This document shows, piece by piece, positions 52,898 through 60,960 of a stretch of 64,000 bases of DNA; positions within the stretch are counted from its first letter, which is position 1; each line of letters starts with the position of its first letter. The stretch is from an uncultured Eubacteriales bacterium. GTDB lineage: Bacteria; Bacillota; Clostridia; Lachnospirales; Lachnospiraceae. Made by a program: the position numbers and the translations under genes. Under the pieces are notes generated by a model. The model was given only the letters and a program-made list of their open reading frames with translations, was not told the DNA's origin and did not search any database. The stretch is taken from positions 18,698 to 82,697 of the forward strand of contig UQYF01000007.1 in assembly GCA_900545175.1 (NCBI GenBank), in the 5' to 3' direction.

Positions 52898-53665
52898 TTA
52901 TATCCTACTTAAAACTGTTGATATCCCTCTTATTTCAAATTCGTTTTGACATTGCTCTGCTAACTCAATATCTAAACCTTTCAGATCCGGAACTTTCATC
53001 CCCAAATTTTTGGATTTTTCATAGCCCAAATGATGTTCACATAATAGCTGTATTTCATGGACATCTATACTCTTTAAGAACTCAGAAATTAAGACAATGT
53101 TATTAATGTCACTGGTGTACAGATTTATTAAAGGCATTCTAAATATAATTTTCTTATTATGGTCAATAAGAAATTTTACATTTTTTTTATATAATATAAT
53201 ATTGCCTCCAATTATCGTGTTGCATCGTTCCTGCTCCATTATCTTTATATCAACATAATACAAATCTATATATTTTATTGCTATCTCCAACAATTCGGTT
53301 GGTATAAACAAAGCAGTTTCCAAACATATTCCTATTTTTTCCTGTTTCAACTTCTGCAATAACGGTTCTACTTTCTTTATTTGAAGCAGCGCTTCTCCTC
53401 CGGACAAGGTGACTCCTCCATCATTTTCATAAAACACCTTGTCCCTCATTAAGATTTTAAACAGTTCATCATTGGAAGTATAATATCCATACTCCTTTAT
53501 ACAGCAACCATCTACACATTTCTCTATACGCATATTTATGTTTTCAGGGTTAGCACACCACGGACAATGTACAGAACAACCTTTAAAAAAGACTGTAGTT
53601 CTTATTCCCGGTCCATCATGAATAGAGAATCGTTGTATATTAGTTATCAGTACGTCATCTTTCAA
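52898..53665 (-). CDS. Glycyl radical enzyme activase (compact radical SAM)
   Basis: A 255-residue radical SAM protein with HDGPGIRTTVFFKGCSVHCP, giving CX3CX2C at Cys30, Cys34 and Cys37, followed by WCANPENI, the PFL-activase family signature, and GGVTLSGGEALLQ. Most dehydratase-type activases carry an insert with two ferredoxin-like 4Fe-4S clusters; here that region is reduced to Cys50, Cys54 and Cys55, too few for two clusters. It uses a TTG start directly after the glycyl radical enzyme stop, so the two are translationally coupled and almost certainly partners. Confidence 0.9.
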   Translation of the reverse strand: MKDDVLITNIQRFSIHDGPGIRTTVFFKGCSVHCPWCANPENINMRIEKCVDGCCIKEYGYYTSNDELFKILMRDKVFYENDGGVTLSGGEALLQIKKVEPLLQKLKQEKIGICLETALFIPTELLEIAIKYIDLYYVDIKIMEQERCNTIIGGNIILYKKNVKFLIDHNKKIIFRMPLINLYTSDINNIVLISEFLKSIDVHEIQLLCEHHLGYEKSKNLGMKVPDLKGLDIELAEQCQNEFEIRGISTVLSRI

Positions 53666-55633
53666 TTATTTACCCTCACTTTTCAGTGCACGTTCTATCA
53701 ATAAATCTTGATATTCTTCCGGCAATTCAACAAAATATGCACTGAATCCCCATACACGAACAATCAAATTTTTGAAATTTTCCGGATGCTTCTTAGCTTC
53801 TATTAATGTATCACTTCCCACAACATTCATTTGCATCTGAAAAAAACCTTGTTTTATGCTCAATTTAATAAAGTCTGCAAATTTTTCTTTATTATTTTTT
53901 ATAAAATCAGGTGCGACAAAAAAATCTATTACATTTCCATTTGATGTATTTCCACAATAATCTAACTGTGATGCAAAAGAAACCAATTCTGTATAAGCTA
54001 TGCCATCATCACACGAGATATGAACTGAACATGGTGCATTAGCTTTTCTTCCATCATAAGTTAACCCAACATTCTTTGATTTAGCAATATATCCTGGTGA
54101 ACTAAGACCAATTTTAACCTTTCCACCAAACTTGTTTCTATATTTAGAAATACACTCCATTGTAAAATTCAAAAGATTATTTGTCAATTCAATATAATCA
54201 TCTTCGTCATGTCCAAATCTCTTTTCTTTGCTTTTACATCTTCCAACAACCTTCTGATTTCCGGAATCAGTATTTTCTTTCCATACACTATATAAATCAG
54301 CAATTTGAACATTTTTATTTTTAAATACATCTTCTCTAATATTAAGAATTGAATTTACCGCATTCGCCATTCCTATTGAGAGAATGCCATAATTATTATA
54401 CTTTGCACCCCCTTCTGAAATATCAAGATCTTTCTCCTTGCAACCACGCGTAAATAATGTAAATAAAGGATCCGGTTCCCATTCATATGCAGAAATTTCA
54501 TCCAGAACCCATTGTATTTCATTCTTCAAATGTTTTTTATAAAGATTTAAAAAAGTTTTATAGTCATGACACTTTACAACTTCTGAATCCTGCATTGTCT
54601 TCACAAATGCATCTGCAAATTTAACATCTTCTATATTATTCTGTTCTAAAGAATTGCCATAGCTTAATGGTTCCCAACATGCCGAGGTAATATAATTGTA
54701 CGCATCTTCCTTGTCATATCCAAAATCCAGTAAACATGGAATTACAACATCATCATTACTAAACAAAGGAGAACCGCTTCCGCCTGAAAGACAATCTACT
54801 GCATTATTCAATAATCCATCTGGTATTTTACTGCTTACTCGTAACAAAATTTTTGGATCTGTAACACAACATCTCTTTACAGCTTCTAATATATCATATG
54901 TGTACCTATTACAAAAATACCCCCCGTCGGCTGTTGCTCCACCAAGTATAATTATCTGTCCAATATCCCCTAATAAACTTGCACTTTTATATCCATAATA
55001 TTTATGTAATTCTTTAATAAACTCCATAAATACCGGAATTGTCTCATCAGATGAGCGTTCAATATCTATGTCGCCCAACAAAACATCAAGTCTTCCAAGT
55101 CCAACCAAAGAATGACCTGTCTGCCAAAATACAGATGACCATAGCAACACTCTCTGTAACGCATCTTCAAGCGTCTCTGCTTTTTGAGTTAACATATTTT
55201 TAAAATAGCTAATTCTTATATCACTGGAATCCGCATTACTCAAAATATCAATAATTCTTAGTATAAATGTCTTTACTGCACTAATCGTTGCATAATTACT
55301 TTTTTCCACATTACTCTTACCGCTATTATTTTCTAATAAATATTCTAATGAGTTATTGATAATAAGAGAATAATCCGGCGGCATATTTCCAATCACATTT
55401 TTTGCATAAAACCTACAAAAACTTTCATCAAGCGTATTGAAAAATACGCCAGAATATACGTCAACAATTTTAGCATGATTTAGAACCAAATCTAATGCAT
55501 TTTCTCTTGTATAATATATCTTTGCATTTACTCTGCTCTTTCTATAAAACATATCAAAGTACTTTTTACGGCACACTGAACTGTTTTTCAAAGCAAAATA
55601 CACCATTTTTTTTCTAATCGCACTTTTGTTCAT
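53666..55633 (-). CDS. Glycyl radical enzyme of unknown substrate in the polysaccharide locus
   Basis: A 655-residue protein of the PFL/dehydratase superfamily. The thiyl-radical Cys is Cys319 in ACWEPLSYGNS, a C-x-E-P motif like that of glycerol, propanediol and choline-type enzymes rather than the CC of pyruvate formate-lyase. The C-terminal radical site is Gly629 in RVWGFSAYF. LTYDGRKANAPCSVHIS and MQMNVVGSDTLIEAKKHPEN also fit. It is clearly shorter than typical members (~750-850), mainly at the N terminus. AT-rich, like its neighbours. Its neighbours are sugar-nucleotide and glycosyltransferase genes, so I infer it modifies a sugar, polyol or related building block of the polysaccharide. 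Confidence 0.88.
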   Translation of the reverse strand: MNKSAIRKKMVYFALKNSSVCRKKYFDMFYRKSRVNAKIYYTRENALDLVLNHAKIVDVYSGVFFNTLDESFCRFYAKNVIGNMPPDYSLIINNSLEYLLENNSGKSNVEKSNYATISAVKTFILRIIDILSNADSSDIRISYFKNMLTQKAETLEDALQRVLLWSSVFWQTGHSLVGLGRLDVLLGDIDIERSSDETIPVFMEFIKELHKYYGYKSASLLGDIGQIIILGGATADGGYFCNRYTYDILEAVKRCCVTDPKILLRVSSKIPDGLLNNAVDCLSGGSGSPLFSNDDVVIPCLLDFGYDKEDAYNYITSACWEPLSYGNSLEQNNIEDVKFADAFVKTMQDSEVVKCHDYKTFLNLYKKHLKNEIQWVLDEISAYEWEPDPLFTLFTRGCKEKDLDISEGGAKYNNYGILSIGMANAVNSILNIREDVFKNKNVQIADLYSVWKENTDSGNQKVVGRCKSKEKRFGHDEDDYIELTNNLLNFTMECISKYRNKFGGKVKIGLSSPGYIAKSKNVGLTYDGRKANAPCSVHISCDDGIAYTELVSFASQLDYCGNTSNGNVIDFFVAPDFIKNNKEKFADFIKLSIKQGFFQMQMNVVGSDTLIEAKKHPENFKNLIVRVWGFSAYFVELPEEYQDLLIERALKSEGK

Positions 55634-55660
55634 TGTTCTCTCCCTTATACAATACTGTTC

Positions 55661-56689
55661 TCACGCATGCTGTATAAAATCGACATTAAATATTTTGCCT
55701 AATTTTCTCACACATTCAAAACAAAAATGAATAACTCTGCACCCATTATATCCCAACTTTCGCACTACTCTTACCTCTGTCGATGATGGAACATAATCAA
55801 TGCCATATTTATCAACAAAGCTATTCATTTCTTTTAATTTTGTTTTTCTTTCGTGTCTGTTAAGAATAATATATGTATAATATTCTAATGTAATAGAATA
55901 ATTAATTCTATTAATTAAAAACTTTACTTTCTGTTCACTAAAACTATTCTCTGACATATAATTTATCAGACGTTCCGCAACCCTTTTATTGTCTCCCATA
56001 TGTTTAAGTAATCCTGCAGCACTTATACTCTGTCCATCAATACCCACTCTATACTTATATATTGATTTATCAAAATATGTTATATTGTCTGCACTACAGC
56101 AATTCTCGACAACAAATTGAACATCTGTGTAAAAACAATGTTCTAAAATATGTACATCGGCCTTCTTCATAATATTAGTATTAACAGCGACACCATGCAT
56201 TTGTATATCTGAAACTGTATTTATTACATCATCTATATTATATATCTTACCATGTTCAAACGGATATTTTTTTTCAGCATATACCCTTCCAAGGTTATCA
56301 TCATACATTGAGAATGCACTTAACACAATATCTGCATCAACCTTTTCCAAAAATTCAACAAAGTCATTCAAATTTTCAGTAAAATACCAATCATCAACAT
56401 CCAAAAGCTTAAAATACTTTCCCTCGGCCAGCTCCATTCCCTTGTTAACTGTTGATCCCCAACCTCCATTTTCTTTCTTTACGTGTCGTATAGAATTAGG
56501 ATACTTTTGAACGTATTTTTGAGTGATTTTCTCCGTAGCATCTTTAGAACCATCATTAACAACAATTATATCCAGCTTTTCTATAATGCTTTCATCACAT
56601 AAACTATCTAAACAGTCTGCTATGTATTTCTCAGCATTATATGCAGCTATGGATATTGACAATATTTTCTTGTTACCAGTATTCATCAT
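55661..56689 (-). CDS. GT2 family glycosyltransferase
   Basis: A 342-residue GT-A fold transferase: LSISIAAYNAEKYIADCLDS, IIVVNDGSKDATEKI, HVKKENGGWGSTVNKGMELA and KLLDVDDWYF, with the DxD-type VDD. No membrane helix. It is related to the GT2 at 62871 (both share the KENGG-G-S-VN-G segment and a similar C-terminal half). GAGAGA-type ribosome site before ATGATG. It lies directly upstream of the glycyl radical enzyme in the same operon. Donor and acceptor unknown. Confidence 0.88.
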   Translation of the reverse strand: MMNTGNKKILSISIAAYNAEKYIADCLDSLCDESIIEKLDIIVVNDGSKDATEKITQKYVQKYPNSIRHVKKENGGWGSTVNKGMELAEGKYFKLLDVDDWYFTENLNDFVEFLEKVDADIVLSAFSMYDDNLGRVYAEKKYPFEHGKIYNIDDVINTVSDIQMHGVAVNTNIMKKADVHILEHCFYTDVQFVVENCCSADNITYFDKSIYKYRVGIDGQSISAAGLLKHMGDNKRVAERLINYMSENSFSEQKVKFLINRINYSITLEYYTYIILNRHERKTKLKEMNSFVDKYGIDYVPSSTEVRVVRKLGYNGCRVIHFCFECVRKLGKIFNVDFIQHA

Positions 56690-56715
56690 TTTCTCTCTCT
56701 CTATACTTATGACAT

Positions 56716-57894
56716 TTATTCTATATCAATCATTATTTTATTATTAAACTGACTGACCGCTTTGTTCATCTCATCTCTATTATCGTAGCTATAATAGAGA
56801 TAAGCAATTCTCTCATTCATATGATCTTCTATTCTTTGTCCAACAGACAACATATCTATTTTTTTGAATATATGTTTCTGAATCTCTTCCGGAATCGTAT
56901 AGCTCTTTATAATACCATTTTTTTCTGCCATGATTCCATGATGACCGCAAAATTTTGCTGTCGGTTCGCCACATTTTATATTAGCACATGACTGTCCTGT
57001 TGCTGCAAGTATATATGCTTCTTCCCATGGGAATCCTGAATACGCGTCAGCCAGTGTTAAAAACTGATTTCCAAAGCTTCTTCGCATCATCTCAATAATA
57101 TATGGCTTACCATTACATAAAAAATACTGAAGTGCAAAAATCCCATCAACCAAATCAAGATCATTAACTATATTTTCTATTATTCCATGTAACTCATTGC
57201 GTACATCATCTATATTATCTGCCGGAAATGTTTCACTCTGAATCAGATATGGATTAATCGGAGAATAGCAGTTGCAGCTTACCGATGAGATTATTTTCTT
57301 GTCTGCTATAAATGTTACTATCGTATGCTGTGTTCCCTCAAGAAATGGTTCTACAACTATATGCTTATCTCTTGAACGTCCAAAAGAATACTCCAATGCC
57401 TTAACCGCTTCATTATAATCCTCAGCCTTACTTATACCTTTCCCACCTGTTAGGTCATTTGCCTTGACAATGATAGGATATTCTGCCGTCTTAACATGTT
57501 CTAGCGCATCGTCCATATTGGTAAACACAACAGAATGAGGTGATGGAATATTGTGTGTATAACAATAATCTTTAAACTTATCCTTGTGGTGTAAAAGGAC
57601 AGCATTCTCATATGTATCATGTCCCTTCCAGCCCATCTTTTCTGCAACATAGGCCGCTGTTAAGACACCAAAGTCATTTGCACAACTTACTATTTTATCA
57701 ATATTGTGTTCCTTAACCAACTGCAAAATAGCCTCTTTATCTGAATAATCAGCAGGAATATATTCATCGGCATATGCATGTCCCATAAGATCAGGAGCAT
57801 TTCCGGTTGTTATTACATAATATCCCATTTCTTTTGCCTTTGTTATAACCGGCTGTTCGCAAAAGCTTCCATTCAGTATAAGCAATCTCTCCAT
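56716..57894 (-). CDS. ATP-grasp ligase (carboxylate-amine ligase type)
   Basis: A 392-residue ATP-grasp protein. N-terminal Rossmann-like domain (LLILNGSFCEQPVITKAKEM; IDKIVSCANDFGVLTAAYVA), then KDKFKDYCYTHNIPSPHSVV, PIIVKANDLTGGKGISKAED (phosphate-binding loop), HIVVEPFLEGTQHTIVTFI, and KPYIIEMMRRSFGNQF, which holds the metal-binding residue region. It resembles CarB/PurD-like ligases that join an acid to an amine. In a locus making a 4-amino-sugar it could attach an amino acid or other acid to the sugar or to a uronate; that is inference. AGGAG precedes ATG 57894. Confidence 0.82.
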   Translation of the reverse strand: MERLLILNGSFCEQPVITKAKEMGYYVITTGNAPDLMGHAYADEYIPADYSDKEAILQLVKEHNIDKIVSCANDFGVLTAAYVAEKMGWKGHDTYENAVLLHHKDKFKDYCYTHNIPSPHSVVFTNMDDALEHVKTAEYPIIVKANDLTGGKGISKAEDYNEAVKALEYSFGRSRDKHIVVEPFLEGTQHTIVTFIADKKIISSVSCNCYSPINPYLIQSETFPADNIDDVRNELHGIIENIVNDLDLVDGIFALQYFLCNGKPYIIEMMRRSFGNQFLTLADAYSGFPWEEAYILAATGQSCANIKCGEPTAKFCGHHGIMAEKNGIIKSYTIPEEIQKHIFKKIDMLSVGQRIEDHMNERIAYLYYSYDNRDEMNKAVSQFNNKIMIDIE

Positions 57895-57899
57895 TATGA

Positions 57900-58841
57900 C
57901 TACTCCTCTCTCTTATCGCAATTGATGACTTCCTTCACTGCATATTGTGGTACTTTATTAATACTTATATATATTCTTCCTATATACTCACCAAGCAATC
58001 CGCAAAATACCAATATTACTCCACCCATAAATAACACACATGCCATTAACGATGCATACCCTGCTGACATTCCTGGATTTAATATTCTCCTAATTATTGT
58101 AATGATGGCTACTATAAAACCAATGAAAGCACTTGCAATTCCAAAATAACCTGCAATAACAAGTGGTTTTTCAGAAAAAGCTGTAAAGCCATTCATCCAT
58201 AACGAAAGTAATTTACTTATATTATAGCCTGAAACACCACTTTCTCTTTTTCCTCTTTCGATTTCTACATTTGCCACATTTTTTGTAACTTGAAGAACCT
58301 GTCCAAAAACAAATGGATATGGATTTTCATATCTTAATAAATATTGTATAATAAATTTTCTAAACACACTATAGCTATTAATATCAACATTTTTAGGTTT
58401 TCCTATCAAATGTTGTGCCATAAACAAACTAATTTGAGTACCTATTGATCTTATAAACCCTCTATTATCACTCACATATTTTACAGAAACTAAATCATAC
58501 CCTTCTTCAAGTTTGTTTATAAGCTTAAACATCTGTTCAGGAGGATTTTCACCATCGTCATCTAAACAGACTATTATATCACCTTCTACATAATGAAAAC
58601 CAGCCATTAACGCTGCATGTTGTCCATAATTTGTTGAAAGATTAACTGCTTTTATCTTTTTGCTCTCCGATGCTATATTTCTTAATGCTTCCCAAGTATT
58701 ATCCTTTGAGCAATCATTTACACAGATAATTTCATAATCATATCTACCGTCTTCTTCTACAGTTTTTATAATTCGCGAAACTATATTACATATTGTACTT
58801 TGTGAACAATAGCATGGGATTACAAATGAAAGTTTTTCCAT
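57900..58841 (-). CDS. GT2 glycosyltransferase, GtrB/polyprenyl-phosphate type with C-terminal helices
   Basis: A 313-residue protein: VIPCYCSQSTICNIVSRII, ICVNDCSKDNTWEALRNIAS, NYGQHAALMAGFHYVEGDII and LDDDGENPPEQM, then two C-terminal helices (YFGIASAFIGFIVAIITIIR; LMACVLFMGGVILVFCGLLG). This is the plan of polyprenyl-phosphate sugar synthases, which feed GT-C transferases on the outer face. The three GT-C-like genes in the same locus would be fitting consumers. It ends 5 bp before the ATP-grasp gene starts. A second gene of this type is at 14570. Confidence 0.85.
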   Translation of the reverse strand: MEKLSFVIPCYCSQSTICNIVSRIIKTVEEDGRYDYEIICVNDCSKDNTWEALRNIASESKKIKAVNLSTNYGQHAALMAGFHYVEGDIIVCLDDDGENPPEQMFKLINKLEEGYDLVSVKYVSDNRGFIRSIGTQISLFMAQHLIGKPKNVDINSYSVFRKFIIQYLLRYENPYPFVFGQVLQVTKNVANVEIERGKRESGVSGYNISKLLSLWMNGFTAFSEKPLVIAGYFGIASAFIGFIVAIITIIRRILNPGMSAGYASLMACVLFMGGVILVFCGLLGEYIGRIYISINKVPQYAVKEVINCDKREE

Positions 58842-58865
58842 AATAAAGTATTCTCCTTTGACAAT

Positions 58866-59723
58866 TTACACAGTCTGAATATAATAATCAATCAGCTGAG
58901 GCATCCAGTCATTAATTTTTTTAAACTGATATCCCAATTTAGATGCTATTGAAGTATCAAGACTGTATTCAAGCGTATTATTTAATGCCGATTGTTCACC
59001 ATCCACGCTAAATATAGCCTCTTTGTGTGTTTTAAATTCTATATAACTAATTATTTGTCTAATAGATATTGTATCAACCGAAGCACCATTTACAGCCCCA
59101 ACATAATCGCTATACACCAAAGTTGACATAAACTTTCCTGCGTCCTGACTGGATATAAACGGCATCTGCACATCCATATTATTAATAAACATAGGCATAT
59201 TATTTTTGATGCATCTGATAAAAAATTCTAATCTCTTAGTATAATCTTTTTCACCAAATACTACTGGGTATCTAACAGCTATTGGATTGTACTTTATATA
59301 TTCTTGAAATAAAGCTATTTCGGTTTGTCTTTTTGCCTCATGATAGTCAGTATCAGCGCGATTAAGCCAAATTAACTTTTCTGTAGTTGGGTTAAAGTCT
59401 GTTTCCTTCAGCATCAAATGTTGCTCTTTGTAAACGCCAGCTGTTGACATCAAAATATATTTGCCGCATTCTATATGTTCAAAAAAATTTCTCATGTCAT
59501 TTGAGCTACATGCTATTTTATCAATCACAACGTCAAAGTATCTATCCCCAATGTCTATATTATCAACATCATGTCTATCAAATCTTATAAATTCAACCTG
59601 CCCTGCAAAAACATCATCATTGTTTCCTCTTGTAGCTAGTGTAACGTCATGTCCATCTTTTAAAAGCTGCTTTACAAGATCTATTCCAAAAAACAATGTC
59701 CCACCAATAACTAATATCCTCAT
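58866..59723 (-). CDS. NAD-dependent epimerase/reductase family protein
   Basis: A 285-residue short-chain dehydrogenase-like protein with RILVIGGTLFFGIDLVKQLL as the nucleotide site (GGTxFxG variant), ILMSTAGVYKEQH with the Ser/Thr position, and YHEAKRQTEIAL with the YxxxK-like pair. The GGTLFFG variant is shared with a subgroup of reductases of uncertain substrate. In this operon it may reduce or epimerise a dTDP or other nucleotide sugar. The ribosome site is weak. Confidence 0.75.
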   Translation of the reverse strand: MRILVIGGTLFFGIDLVKQLLKDGHDVTLATRGNNDDVFAGQVEFIRFDRHDVDNIDIGDRYFDVVIDKIACSSNDMRNFFEHIECGKYILMSTAGVYKEQHLMLKETDFNPTTEKLIWLNRADTDYHEAKRQTEIALFQEYIKYNPIAVRYPVVFGEKDYTKRLEFFIRCIKNNMPMFINNMDVQMPFISSQDAGKFMSTLVYSDYVGAVNGASVDTISIRQIISYIEFKTHKEAIFSVDGEQSALNNTLEYSLDTSIASKLGYQFKKINDWMPQLIDYYIQTV

Positions 59724-59767
59724 TTTTTCAAGTACATATACGTTCTGTACGCCTTTCTTATAATGTT

Positions 59768-60904
59768 TTATCTATTAACCTTATAGAACTTATATATTGT
59801 ATCAATTACTTTTTCCTGATCTTCTTCCGTTAGGTTATAATATAATGGAAGTCTGGAAAGTCTTTCACTCTCCCTGGTAGTGTACTTATCCTCACCATTA
59901 AATCTGCCATACTTCAAACCTGCCGGTGCAGAATGCAGAGGAATATAATGGAATACACAACCTACACCATTTTCTTTCATATAGGACATGAATTCTGTTC
60001 TTTCGTCTAAGTCTTTATTTTTTATGTAGAACATATGTGCATTATGTGTACAATCCTCAGGAATTACCGGAAGTTCAATGATACCTTCGTCTTTAAGCTT
60101 CTTAAGACCTTCATAATATCTGTTCCATGAAGCTAATCTATTATTATTGATTTCATCAGCTAATTCAAGCTGTGCATATAAATATGCTGCATTAAGCTCA
60201 CTTGGAAGATATGATGAACCTGCATCTACCCAAGTATACTTATCTATCTGTCCTCTGAAGAACTTGCTTCTATTAGTTCCCTTCTCTCTTATAATCTCAG
60301 CCTGTTCCACATCTTCTTTATTTCTTATAAGAAGTGCTCCTCCCTCTCCCATAGAGTAATTCTTAGTCTCATGGAAACTATAACATCCAAAATTTCCAAT
60401 CGTACCGAGAGCCTTTCCCTTATATGTACTCATAACACCCTGTGCTGCATCCTCAATCACCAATAAATTATGTTTCTGTGCAATCTCCATAATTTTGTCC
60501 ATTTTGCAGCCAACTCCGGCATAGTGAACCGGAACTATTGCCTTTGTCTTTTCTGTGATTGCATCTTCAATAAGCCTTTCATCAATATTCATTGTATCAG
60601 GTCTTATATCAACGAAAACTGCCTTTGCACCTCTTAATACAAATGCATCTGCTGTAGATACAAATGTATAAGACGGCATTATTACTTCATCACCTGGTTT
60701 TATATCGGAAAGAATCGCTGCCATTTCGGTTGCATGTGTGCATGAAGTTGTTAATAGCACTTTGCTTGAGCCTGTTCTTTCTTCCATCCAGGCGGAACAC
60801 TTCTTGGTAAATTGACCATCACCACATATTTTCTGTGATGCAACTGCTTCCTTTATGTAATCTATCTCCTTGCCAGTGTATGGTGGTATGTTAAACGGTA
60901 TCAT
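59768..60904 (-). CDS. rffA: dTDP-4-amino-4,6-dideoxygalactose transaminase (WecE/RffA)
   Basis: A 378-residue DegT/DnrJ/EryC1 aminotransferase. It closely follows the E. coli RffA pattern as I recall it: MIPFNIPPYTGKEIDYIKEA, ICGDGQFTKKC, PGDEVIMPSYTFVSTADAFV, VEDAAQGVMSTYKGKALGT-type core, SFHETKNYSMGEGGALL with the PLP lysine, and EKGTNRSKFFRGQIDKYTW. It transfers an amino group to dTDP-4-keto-6-deoxyglucose from RfbB, giving dTDP-4-amino-4,6-dideoxygalactose (Fuc4N). AAGGAG precedes ATG 60904. The usual acyltransferase partner WecD/RffC is not in the window. Confidence 0.93.
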   Translation of the reverse strand: MIPFNIPPYTGKEIDYIKEAVASQKICGDGQFTKKCSAWMEERTGSSKVLLTTSCTHATEMAAILSDIKPGDEVIMPSYTFVSTADAFVLRGAKAVFVDIRPDTMNIDERLIEDAITEKTKAIVPVHYAGVGCKMDKIMEIAQKHNLLVIEDAAQGVMSTYKGKALGTIGNFGCYSFHETKNYSMGEGGALLIRNKEDVEQAEIIREKGTNRSKFFRGQIDKYTWVDAGSSYLPSELNAAYLYAQLELADEINNNRLASWNRYYEGLKKLKDEGIIELPVIPEDCTHNAHMFYIKNKDLDERTEFMSYMKENGVGCVFHYIPLHSAPAGLKYGRFNGEDKYTTRESERLSRLPLYYNLTEEDQEKVIDTIYKFYKVNR

Positions 60905-60960
60905 TTATCTTTTCTCCTTTTTGTTAAACTATATGATTTAGCATAATACTATAGCTCTTT

